Origin: Mytilus edulis
Taxonomy: Eukaryota > Mollusca > Bivalvia > Mytilida > Mytilidae
Assembly: GCF_963676685.1 (NCBI RefSeq)
Contig: NC_092346.1
Span: forward strand, 28,595,133-28,659,132
Length of the DNA: 64,000 nucleotides
Direction: 5' to 3'
Every line of letters begins with the position of its first letter. The stretch's first letter is position 1. This document shows positions 46,937 through 56,823 of the stretch, piece by piece. The notes under the pieces are model-generated. The model did no database searches, was not told the origin of the DNA, and worked only from the letters and a program-made list of their open reading frames with translations. The position numbers were made by a program, and so were the translations under genes.

Positions 46937-48100
46937 CCATTGAAAACAGTGTTTATAAGAGTATTGAATATTGTTTTTATTGGTATTAATATTGATTTTG
47001 TTATCAGTAAATTAAAAGCAAACTATATAATATATACACATTCATCGATCTACAATCTGGGATGCCTGTATCTTGGCATTGCACAAAGTTATGTGTTTTT
47101 CTTACTATTTATGACGCCTTTTCCCTAAATGCATTGGATATTTAGTCTTTAGATGCATGATTTTTTTTATTAGTTGTTAGTGGCTAGTAATATTTAATAG
47201 TGAACTGCGAGTACTTTCAGATCTGTAACTAGTGTCTTTTTGTTGCTGGGATGTACAGGTACCCGGCCAAGTCCACTTGTATTTATACTCATTTGTAGTA
47301 TTTGTATTTTTATCCATCTGATGAGTAAAGCCGTTTTTAACTGATTCTTATAGTTCGTTCTTATGTTGTACTGTTATACCACTGTCCCAGGTTAGGGTAG
47401 GGTAGGGAAAATAAGGCCGTAAAAATTCTCGTTTGAATAGTTTTACATTGTAATTAATGCCTGTTATAGCTGACTATGCGGTATGGGCTTTGTTCATTGT
47501 TGAAGGCAGTACGGTGACCTATAGTTGTTAATTTCTATTTCATTTGGTCGAATAAATGTTTTTACAAATTCCAGCCACGAAATCAAAGTGTAAAATTCAT
47601 ACAAATAGCTTCTACTTTGAAACTTTCAAACCATTAACCAAATCAAATAAATGATATAAGGTGGTCGTACATTATATCTGTGTCGGGGCATTGCACAATG
47701 TCGTAGTTTTCTCTGACTGTAAATGAATTCATTACACTAAATCTGTTGGATTGTGAATGCGTACTGATTTGTATTTTAAATATCAATCAGTGTACACACT
47801 ATGCATTTAAAGTTTAGTGTTAGATGCATATTTTTTTGGTTATAAGATATAAGAAGATGTGGTATGAGTGCCAATGAGACAACTCTCCATCCAAGTCACA
47901 ATTTATAAAAGAAAACTATTATGGTCAAAGTACGATTCTCAACACATTAGTTGTTGTTTACAGTGAACTAGCTGCCAGTAACTGTAACAACTCTCAGATC
48001 TGTACTAAGTGTCTTTTAGTTGTGGTGATGTATAAATACCCTGCAACGTTAACTCTGTGCTTTTTGTAACATGTGTATTTTTATTTGCATTCATCAGAAA
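46937..48100 (+). mobile_element. Plus-strand retroelement 3' fragments
   Basis: 46940-47025 encodes the last residues of the same reverse-transcriptase family (NIVFIGINIDFVISKLKAN), followed by its 3' non-coding part to about 47550. A second partial 3' copy follows (47640-48100), including the GATGTGGTATGAGTGCCAAT end at about 47855. Orientation is opposite to the copy in unit C. Confidence 0.65.
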
Positions 48101-48189
48101 GGCATTCACATCAAAGCATGCACAAATGGAACAAGGGTGGTGGACGCCATAATGGATGACTGTGCATTGAAGGTTAATCCAAACCCTTG

Positions 48190-48450
48190 AATGTATATAT
48201 AAAAAAATAAATGAAAGTTCTTCTAAAAAAGAGAAACACATATAGCCGGTAATATCTGATAAATATTACTACTTGTAGCAATACATATCGCGCAAATTCA
48301 GCATAAAAGTACTAAAGTATCAGGAATCACACCAAACGATTATTATCCACATTGATATGTGTCCACACTTGTTCTGTAATAAAATATCAGTATTTTGCGG
48401 CGTCGATACAGCATTCATATTTTTTTTATGATGTCAAGAACATATGGTCT
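48190..48450. repeat. Unit-end block remnant between C and D
   Basis: Contains TGTGTCCACACTTGTTCTGT and TTTTGCGGCGTCGATAC, homologous to 17160-17410, but no gene copy lies between it and the end of unit C. It may be the end of a lost unit that preceded D. Confidence 0.6.
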
Positions 48451-48654
48451 ACAACTGTAATTGACAGAGAAATCTTCAAACAGGAGAAATGTTCCGCAAA
48501 GCAATACGTATAATCAAATCAGCTAAATGACCCGGTGAAACTGTCTATACCCGGTCCCTTATAGAGTTCTTTCTTTTGAATAGTGATTTTTATCAATTTT
48601 TTTATTTAGTCTATGAAAGAAACTATGATAGGTGGGAGATTCCTTTAAAAGCTG

Positions 48655-49060
48655 GTAAGAACTAAATGACCAACACTTTGAACAACTTTTAGCCAAATAT
48701 AAGTTTTCCAAATGTCATTATGATAAAGAAACACCAGAAACAAGTTATTTACGCCCAATAAATAAACAATCACTGGTATTATCAACACATAATAAATCAA
48801 CAAACTAGGAAACAACTTATTAATACACAATAAATAAACAAACACTGGTGTCAACTTATTAACAAACCCAATAAAAGTCTGTGACATTACAACTTATTAG
48901 CCATCATCGCACAGAAAAGGGAGATAACAAAGAATCTGAGAGAAACTGCAGGCTGTGCTGTTACCAATGACAAACACTTGGAAAAACTTTTTGACAAACA
49001 CAGTCGGAAACTTATTGATAAGCACAGTGGACAATTTATTGACCAACACATTGCAATTTA
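48655..49060. repeat. 24-bp minisatellite upstream of gene D
   Basis: Degenerate units with AACTTATTGACAAACAC-type cores, alignable with 4720-5150 upstream of gene A, including the interspersed AGAAAAGGGAGATAAC segment. This anchors the left edge of unit D. Confidence 0.8.
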
Positions 49061-49084
49061 TTTGGCGTTATCACACAAAAAAGG

Positions 49085-49270
49085 TAGATACAGTGAATGT
49101 TAGAATTCTATGCGGCAGCGCTGTTGCCATACTTCGACGTCATAAATATCCCCAATGCCAATGTTCATTGTCGAAGTATCGGCAATACGCTGCAGCGGAA
49201 TAAGTTTTCAAAGTCTAGAAATTTATTCTATTCAGCTTTTTGAAGATAAGAAAATCGAAAGGCAATTCTG
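49085..49270 (+). promoter_or_regulatory. Putative promoter and leader exon of gene D
   Basis: The perfect 10-bp inverted repeat (49129-49138 with 49170-49179) flanks the TATA-like ATAAATA, as in A. Donor CTG|GTGAGT after 49270. Confidence 0.45.
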
Positions 49271-49790
49271 GTGAGTAATGTTATTTCACTTTATTCAAGT
49301 AATGCACTTTTCAATCAGTTATTTTTTTAGAAAGAACAGCCATATTTAGAAAGAACAATTCTAATATGACGTGCTTCTTTAGCTTTGTAAAGAAACTATA
49401 CTTTATTATCCAATCATAAAATTAGTTTGCACATGCGTATATTGGCTACGGCAGAAAAATGAATTTTATCAAATTGGTATGCATTTAATGTATTCCATTA
49501 ACTTAAAAAAAGTTTCAAACTCCAAAATGATACACATTTTGTTACTAATACTTTTACAATGACAACAATGTGTTACAATTTCGACATATTTGACCTAGAT
49601 ACCGCAACGTCCATGTTGGCTACCCCTCCCTCTGAAAAACACGTTTCATCTATCCTGTTAAAAGGCATGTATATAATAATTTCATTGAAACATATGATCT
49701 GACGATAAAATATAAAATAAGTATAGGTTATTAATTATAACTGTTGTACTGAAATGACAAAATTGTGTCATATTTATGAAAAATGGATTG

Positions 49791-49861
49791 ACCCTAGCAG
49801 GGAATCGAATCCCATTCTATAAAAAAAAAAATAGGCGTAATTACCAATATACCACCAAGGT
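49791..49861 (-). pseudogene. tRNA-like sequence, degenerate
   Basis: On the minus strand, 71 nt can be drawn as a cloverleaf: acceptor ACCTTGG with CTAGGGT (two wobble pairs), a D-arm-like GTATATTGGTAATTAC, an anticodon stem CTAT/ATAG enclosing a T-run, and a B-box-like GGGATTCGATTCCC. The T stem pairs poorly and the anticodon loop is swollen by T. Probably a pseudo-tRNA or a tRNA-derived head, not a working tRNA. Confidence 0.35.
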
Positions 49862-49977
49862 TTCCAATCCATTTTACAAATGCAACAAGATTGTCACTCA
49901 GTATTAATTTTAATCATCATGTAATACAGAATTTGAAATCGTCGCAATTATTTGGACTTAAAAAAAAGTAAAATCAC

Positions 49978-50240
49978 AAAAATACTGAACTTAGAGGAAG
50001 ATCAATTGGGAAAGTCCATAATCTGAACATGGCAAAATCAAATAACAAAACGCATCAAAAACGAATGGACAAAAACTGTCATATTCCTGACTTGGTACAG
50101 GCATTTTCAAATGTAGAAAATGGTGGATTAAACCTGGTTCTATAGCGCTAACCTTCTCACTTTAATGACAGTCTCATCAATTTCCGATATTTTTACATTG
50201 ATGCGTTAACCGCAAGTATAAATGAATTTCTGTCAAAGGG
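49978..50240 (+). mobile_element. Mussel repeat nested in the hairpin element
   Basis: Contains TGTCATATTCCTGACTTGGT, AATGGTGGATTAAACCTGGT and ATGACAGTCTCATCAA in the order I know from a common mussel dispersed repeat. It accounts for part of the size difference from the element in B. Confidence 0.65.
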
Positions 50241-51185
50241 CCCCTCCTGTCGAGTCTCGAATGTCAGCAAAACGTTATCAAGGAATCCTCTATCAGATTT
50301 GAACATATTTACCAATGCTACAATGATCTACAATAACCGGCGGAACATTTACAATTAATTAAGTAAATAAAGATCGACCTACCCGATTCTCCTTGTGCAT
50401 CCACCGCCATTGACAACTGACTTGAAAATGTGCGTGTCAGAAATTGACCTCAAAGAAATGTATAACTTTTCTGTTATATTGTGACACAAATATTGTTTAA
50501 GTTAATAAATTTGATAATTTCTGTTTCAATTTTGAATTTTACAAACTTACAACTTTGCGAAATTAAACTGGTTTGAACTAGTTGGATAAAAATCGACAGG
50601 GAGGTTGATGGAAGAGCCTACACAAATACAGTACACCCTATACACAGCGAACATAGAAATTACCGTAATTGTCCTAATCAGAATCGAAATAATTGATGCC
50701 AGCTATACTTTATTTTAGTTTTAACATGGGTAGGCATTATATTCGTGTCATTTTAGCCCTCGCTATCGCTCTGGCAAAAATAATCACGAATATAACTGAT
50801 GCCTACCCATGTTAAAACTACAATAAAGTATAGCTGGCATCAATTATTTCTTAACCATAAAACAAAAAACCCTTTTCAATGTATATTAATATTTTCATGT
50901 ATACATATAGAACTACAAAAAATCTTTTAATGTGAATCCATATTTGATTGCAGCAGATTTCGAAATTTAAAAAACGAAGGAAGGTTAGAAAAAAAGGGTG
51001 ACGGATTTATAAAAGTTTTTCCATACTTGTTTCCGAATCCCATATTTGAACTTTATGTAACATTGTATTATATATCTTGTATTTTTTCATTAATAAATAC
51101 TGTTTACACTGAAAAAGGGGGTGATACAAAAGATTGTATGATACATTTTTAATTAATAGTTGGTTCAACAATTAATAGGTTGAGA

Positions 51186-54100
51186 ATGGCAATGTCCACC
51201 CAACAAGAGGAAAGGGATCATTTTACCGTGTCCGGGTTTTGTGAGGCCATTTTAAGTACAGCAGAATTCGAGTGTTCGCTTGAGGACATACTAGACAAAA
51301 AGGCTTCTGAGGCAAAGAGGCTAATTTGGAAAATGGAATTAAGTATGTATTACTAGTGTCATATGTAAATCTTATTTAGATAAAAAGGTCAATTGTTCAA
51401 AATAGTCCGTTCTCTTCTGTCACTGTATTTAAACCTACATCTTTTCTCAGTTTTGTTAGGAGTTTTCTGTTATATTTCATTTGACTAAGTTTGAGTTTTC
51501 TCTTTAGATTCCAATTTTAGTTGTGTTGGGCACAACACGAATGGGATGCACAATGACCAAAAACCCCTTCGGACATCTAGAGGTCAACATATGGCTTCCA
51601 ATGGTAGACAAGGGTCAAATACGATATGTCGCTAAAATTCACGAATTTCTATTCGGTCATCAAACAAGAGCGTAAAATTCGAACGTTTTAACTGATTCTG
51701 TTGTTACAATCTACTGAGAATAATTTCATGTAACATCTTTTTTTTTATTGTTTATATAGTTTTAGAATTGTATATTGTTCATAACGATAAGAAAGGTGAT
51801 TTTCCTCATATGAATATATATTTTATTTATTTCAACAGAAAGAGAAAATAAGGAAGAGCATAAATCTGAAAAAGACAAGGATATAACAGAAATTATGAAT
51901 AAGGAAGAAAAGAAACCAGAAATGGGTGTGGATATATCAACAGAGCAAAGACGGGGTAATACTTCTTTGATATGTTTACGCACTATCACCGCTACGTTTG
52001 CTTGGTGTGTACAAAAATAAAAAGATGTCACCGGGTATGATTGCAAATGAGACAACTCCCCACAAGAGACCAAATATGTTACTGTATGGACTTTAATAAT
52101 GAGTAACACCCATACCGCTTATTCAGAAAAAAGATATATGAAAGTGTTTCAAATTTTCTTCACTGAGAATGACAAATCTGAAAAAAATAAGGAAACAATA
52201 AAGGTATCATATCATCTCAGATGAAAGTTTATATTTTTAATTCTTAAGTTAGTTGGTGTAACTGCTGTGACCCACAAATCTAAAGGATGGAGGTAAAGAA
52301 AGTAAAAGATTTTTCTTTTTTCTTTCTTTCTAGAAATGATAATAACAAGGCCGATCCACGTGCAAAGAATCGGAGAGAATCCATTGAAGAATGCCGTCGG
52401 ACATATAAATAAGGTACAGTAGAGAATTAAGGGGACATTATAATGGGGTAGATGTTAATGGTAATAAGAATTCAATTTCATACTTCAAGTGGAACAGTGA
52501 TTTCATTGCTGTTTTTCATAATCACGATGAAATCTGTTCTCCTATTAAAAATTCCTTTAACGTTGCTACACATTTTCTAAACGGTAAAAGCTAAAGTTGT
52601 TCCATTTTATTTTAGCCAAAAGGATGTGATTTCTTCGTGCTTGTGTGTCTGATAGTCAGTTGGGTTTTGGTGGTTGTAATGAAAATCAAGAGATTTTCAA
52701 TGGTACATTTGAACTTTATGTATGCCGTAAATCTTATTTGTTTCAAAATTAAACAACTTTTCGACATTTTGATAATAAACTCTTCGTTTTTTAAACGTAT
52801 CTTGAAATATATCTTTAGTGAGTAATCATTTTTTTGCAACATTTCAATATCAATTTTACGTGTGTGCGTGTTGTGTTATTTGAAAAATGCTGTATTATCA
52901 TTATAGGATCCAGTCCAGAATTCTGTTCTGAAAGGATCAATAAATGACAAAGAAACGAAAAAGGACGAAAGGAAAATGAAAAGAGAACTTATGAAAGAGG
53001 AAAAAATAAGACAGAAGAAAGCTAAAGAAGAGGAAAAGATTGTTAAAACACAATTCAAAGCAATCGAAAAGAGTAACCAAAGACACAATAAGGATGTGAA
53101 GTCAAAATGGAAGAAGGAACAAAAGAGGAGAAAGCAGATGAAAAAGATGGGTGAAAAAGCAAATAGGATGTTGGAAAAAGGTATTTATTTCATAAATATA
53201 TCTACTTTCTTCAGCCTTCTTCTGACTGAACGAGTTTTGATGGTTGTAGTTGCTGTAGACGTCAGTTTTTTCCAACTTCCACTAACAATTGCCAATGATG
53301 GTTTAAAATCAATAAGAGAAATGTACATTCTTATTAAATTATCATATTTCACATTTTTATGATATAATTTATAGAAATTAATTGTCTAATTCAGAGTTCC
53401 ATGTACATACAAGATTCATGAAAAGTTTGTCTTACAGTTTGAAATTTATTTAGTATAACTTAATATTATAAATTCAAAGAGAAATAAATATACTAAATGC
53501 TGGTAATAGGTAAATTTCGGATCAACACTACAAAAAATAAACCCAGAGTGCACTATGTTTAAAATCTTTGATGAAAACATTAAAATTTCTACATCAATGT
53601 TTATCTTGACAGAAATGAAGAAGATCGAGAAAAAGAGAGTAAAGGACGAAAAGAAGAAAGTATTCCAAGCTAGTGATGTTGCTCAGGAAAAGCAAAATGA
53701 TTTAACAACAGTAAGAATAGATGAAGAAACAGAGAAAAACGAAGACGATAAAAAGGATAAAACTATCGATATTGATGGGGAACAACAAAATGGTTTCAGA
53801 AAAGTCAAAGCAAATGAAGAGACAGAGAATGACGAAGACGAAATGAAGAAAACGGATCAAACAATCGATGTTGAGAAAAACAAAACAGAGACAGATACAG
53901 AGAGAATCAAAGAACAGACAATCAGCTGTGATGGTATTGGAAAGAATGAAGTGAAAGAAAATTTCGAAAAAGATACAAAAGACATTAAAACGAGTACCAA
54001 CAATGCCGAAATAAAAACCACATTTGCTGCAAGAATCAGTGGATTTTTCCGATCCTTATTGTGTATCAAAGGGCAGAAGAAAAACAAAGATGTGTGTTGA
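51186..54100 (+). CDS. Array gene copy D: 371 aa, five coding exons, single 25-aa unit
   Basis: The most diverged paralogue, still intact. Exons: 51186-51342, 51839-51955, 52334-52413, 52907-53180 and 53613-54100 (1,116 nt, no internal stop). Exons 1-4 have exactly the lengths of copy A. Exon 4 begins DPVQNSVLKGSIND, of the A type. Exon 3 begins EMIITRP, of the C type. Exon 5 holds only one repeat unit (TDQTIDVEKNKTETDTE), then the tail ARISGFFRSLLCIKGQKKNK and final Cys. It probably shows the state before repeat expansion. It uses ATTAAA at 54145 as the likely polyadenylation signal. Function unknown, as for A-C. A further in-frame run past the exon 4 donor (to 53362) is intron read-through. 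Confidence 0.78.
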
Positions 54101-54144
54101 TGAATTAGTTATTTTCTATTTTTTTTTTTACGTTCTATTTTCTT

Positions 54145-54150
54145 ATTAAA
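54145..54150 (+). terminator. Polyadenylation signal of gene D (ATTAAA)
   Basis: A variant hexamer aligned with AATAAA in A-C. Confidence 0.5.
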
Positions 54151-54377
54151 AAGCCGAAAATATGGTTATTTTGTTTATTTATAGACTTTAATTGAGCTTT
54201 AATCTAGCATTTTGTATCTGCTATTATACTCCTACTTCGATAGTGTGTGTCTCTTTTCTTTTTGCTGGTTTTTGTGTGTGCTTCATGCCAATCTTAAGAG
54301 TCAAAATCACTTCCCAAACTTAGTTGTGTGTTGATTGACATGTTTTATTCATCAAATGTTAACTTATTAATGTTTTA

Positions 54378-54620
54378 ATTTTATGCCCCATTTATTATGC
54401 CCCATTTATGGGCATTATGTTTTCTGGTCTGTGCGTCGTTCGTTCGTTCGTCCGTTCGTCCCGCTTCAGGTTAAAGTTTTAGTTAAAGTTGTTGGTCGAG
54501 GAAGTTTTTGATGAAGTTGAAGTCTAATCAACTTGAAACGTAGAACACATGTTCTCTGTGATATGATATTTCTATTTTAAATGCAAAATTATAGATTTTC
54601 ACCTATTTTCAAGGTCCACT
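54378..54620 (+). mobile_element. Dispersed bivalve repeat
   Basis: Contains GGGCATTATGTTTTCTGGTC, a CGTTCGTTCG run, CCCGCTTCAGGTTAAAGT and TTTTTGATGAAGTTGAAGTC. I recognise this as a repeat common in bivalves. It is not present at the matching place in A-C. Confidence 0.75.
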
Positions 54621-54639
54621 GAAGGCCGTTTCAATATAT

Positions 54640-54960
54640 ACATTTAAAAAAGATTTGGTACGCATGATTGCCAATGAGACAACTCTTCCCAAGAGACCAA
54701 ATGACAGAAATCATAATTATCAACAATCAGTCACCGTACTGCCTTCAACAATAAGCATAGTCTCATACCGCATATGCAGATATAAAAGGCCCCGAAATGA
54801 CAGATTGAACGTGGCCGAGTATTTGTACATCCCACCAACAAAAAGACAAAAGTACAGGTCTGAGACTGTTTACTCAGTAACTGACAGCTAGTTCAAAGTC
54901 ACTAAAAACTTTAATGACAAAATTATGCATCCACTGAAGACGAAACTATCAATGATGGGG
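54640..54960 (-). mobile_element. Retroelement 3' end near unit D
   Basis: Contains GATTGCCAATGAGACAACTC, ATATAAAAGGCCCCGAAATG and GAACGTGGCCGAGTATTTGT, a shortened 3' non-coding end of the family at 42185. It occupies the position of 16455-17122 in the unit order. Confidence 0.65.
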
Positions 54961-54966
54961 GGCAAA

Positions 54967-54980
54967 GGGGGGGGGGGGGG
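54967..54980 (+). repeat. Run of 14 G
   Basis: An uninterrupted G tract followed by TCCC; it could form a quadruplex and is prone to length error. Confidence 0.9.
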
Positions 54981-56235
54981 TCCCAATAACAGCAAAACAG
55001 TAAATTGATTTGGCTTAAAACAGATAACAAGGAATCGAAAAGGAATAATAACAGATAACAGTAAATGAAATCTTAAAATCAGTCCGGTCCAGGACCAATA
55101 CAGTAGATCTTATTATATAACTGATCATAACTGGTTGTATGGACCTAGCTATAGGCTTTAACAGAGACATATATATAAATTTTAATTATGATCCTTATCA
55201 GGTATCCTTGGCCACATGTTTTCCTTTTTGTTATTTTAATTATTGATTTGAATTTGATATACATAGATATAGGAAGATGTGGTGTGAGTGCAAATGTACA
55301 CTTAGGAGTACAAAGAACATTATCCCCATATATACATATAATTCAAATTCGAACAATATCACAAAAAAGGAAAACATATGGCTAGGGATACCTGATGAGG
55401 ATAGGCCTAGATCCTTACCACATTAACAGAATCACCTGTTTTATATTGTTCACAAGTTTATTATGATTTGTACCAAAAATATACATACAAATTATAATTT
55501 ATACACATTTCGACATAAAATCACTTAAAACTAAACAAAATTACTAATTTCTGTGTTTGTTAAAGGAATATTTAATAAAAACAAATATTTTTTGGGGAGG
55601 CTAGGATGAAAAAATGTGTCCTGTATTTTGTTGTTGTTGCAATCTCTGTCCTGCTAATTTATTTTTCACTCTATTTGGTCCTGCAATTTTTTTTAGTTTA
55701 ATATCCTCATTTTTTTACATAAAGTGTCTCATACTGCCTTTTTTTACTCACCCCCTACCCCTACCTATAAATCAAATGGTAGCTCCTTAATAGAAATGGG
55801 CTGAAATTGACAATTTGGATGATGGTTATGGTTATTTGTACAAGTTATAATTTGTACAACAAATGTGTACAAAGTCAAAATACATATGATGGAGTGTACG
55901 TTACTGGAATCCTGCAAATACGTGACTTCCATATCACCAGTGGAAAGACCACAAAAGATATAAGAAGATGTGATATGAGTGCCAATGAGACAACTCCCAA
56001 ACAAAGTCACAATGTTCAATTATCTTCAATTTATACTTAAGATTGGCTGTCAAAATGCTAACATTCCAATTTTCAATAACAGTTAACAATAAATACAATC
56101 TCACAATAACAGATAACAATAAAAATAATAATCCCATAACAGCAAACAAGGAATATGACAATAACAGCTAACAGCAAATAAATTTTCAGAATAACAGATA
56201 ACAAAGAATTAAATAACCCCATAACAGCATAACAA
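54981..56235. repeat. ATAACAG-rich dispersed repeats and fragments, no gene
   Basis: Two A-rich blocks of irregular AATAACAGATAACA motifs lie at 54985-55075 and 56065-56230. Short ends of the common mussel retroelement (GAAGATGTGGTGTGAGTGC at about 55275, AAGATGTGATATGAGTGCC at about 55965) lie between them. The remainder is AT-rich with no conserved frame. Confidence 0.6.
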
Positions 56236-56239
56236 TTAA

Positions 56240-56705
56240 ACCCCTTGCCCCCTCATCAATCAGTACCATGAAAACCAGCATCCCATGGATCAAGTCAAGT
56301 TGTTGTAAAGAAAGTGAAAAGGGATTAATATAATTTTTAAAACTTGTTTCCCAACCCACCGTATACATAGATAATATCATATATTTAAAGATTAAACTAA
56401 ACTCTGAGAACGTTCTTAAGCCTACAAAAAAAAATTATGAAAAAAATACCTGTAAGTTCTGCTACAAATTTAAAGGGAACATAAATAGGGGTTATCTGGT
56501 GAAGTATGCATGCAACCATCACCATGATGAAAGTACTAAAGTCTACTAAATCACTGATGTACCCGGACTCAAACCAAAACTATTATTACCACATTGATCT
56601 GTGTCCACACTTGTTAGGAAATTAATTTTATTTTGCGGCGTAGTTGCAGTTATAATTCTTCATGATGTAAAGAACATGGGAAGAGATTATGGGACCATAG
56701 AGATA
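56240..56705. repeat. Unit-end block upstream of ACBD3
   Basis: Aligns with 17070-17405: AAAAAATACCTG, then CTAAAGTCTACTAAAT, ACATTGATCTGTGTCCACAC, TTATTTTGCGGCG and GGACCATAG. It ends about 120 bp before the ACBD3 start codon. This ties unit D and the array to the ACBD3 locus. Confidence 0.75.
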
Positions 56706-56802
56706 CGACAATAGCCAAATCTATGCTTATAGTCCATATTTTATAGTTTCCGGATTTTAACGATAAACCGATTTGACTCGAAAAGAGCCTCGCTGGACGT
56801 GG

Positions 56803-56811
56803 CCGGAAGTG
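56803..56811 (+). promoter_or_regulatory. ETS-type site in the ACBD3 promoter or leader
   Basis: CCGGAAGTG matches the ETS/GABP consensus typical of housekeeping promoters. It lies 13 bp upstream of the chosen ATG, so it would be at or just after the transcription start. Function not tested. Confidence 0.45.
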
Positions 56812-56823
56812 GTATTTTCAACT

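Larger units (their letters stand above)
49345..50854 (-). mobile_element. Terminal-hairpin mobile element in the leader intron of gene D
   Basis: Reverse-orientation relative of the element at 20770-21713. The left end carries ACAATTCTAATATGACGTGC, the reverse complement of B's right end. The hairpin lies at 50686-50850, with arms of about 62-66 nt around a centre containing CCCTCGCTATCGCTC, and the element ends TTCTTAA. CCATA flanks both sides (49340-49344, 50855-50859), a candidate 5-bp duplication. Units A-C have only ACAAGCATAAAACAAAA here. It carries a nested mussel repeat and a tRNA-like sequence. Confidence 0.7.

Noticed and set aside
53181-53362. Extension of gene D exon 4 past its donor to a 128-aa frame
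   Set aside because: The conserved donor AAAAAG|GTATTT is present, and in A-C the frame stops soon after it, so this is intron read-through.
56773-56823. Upstream start for ACBD3
   Set aside because: The frame is open, but the first codon there is TTG, not ATG. ATG 56824 is the first Met and suits an animal gene.
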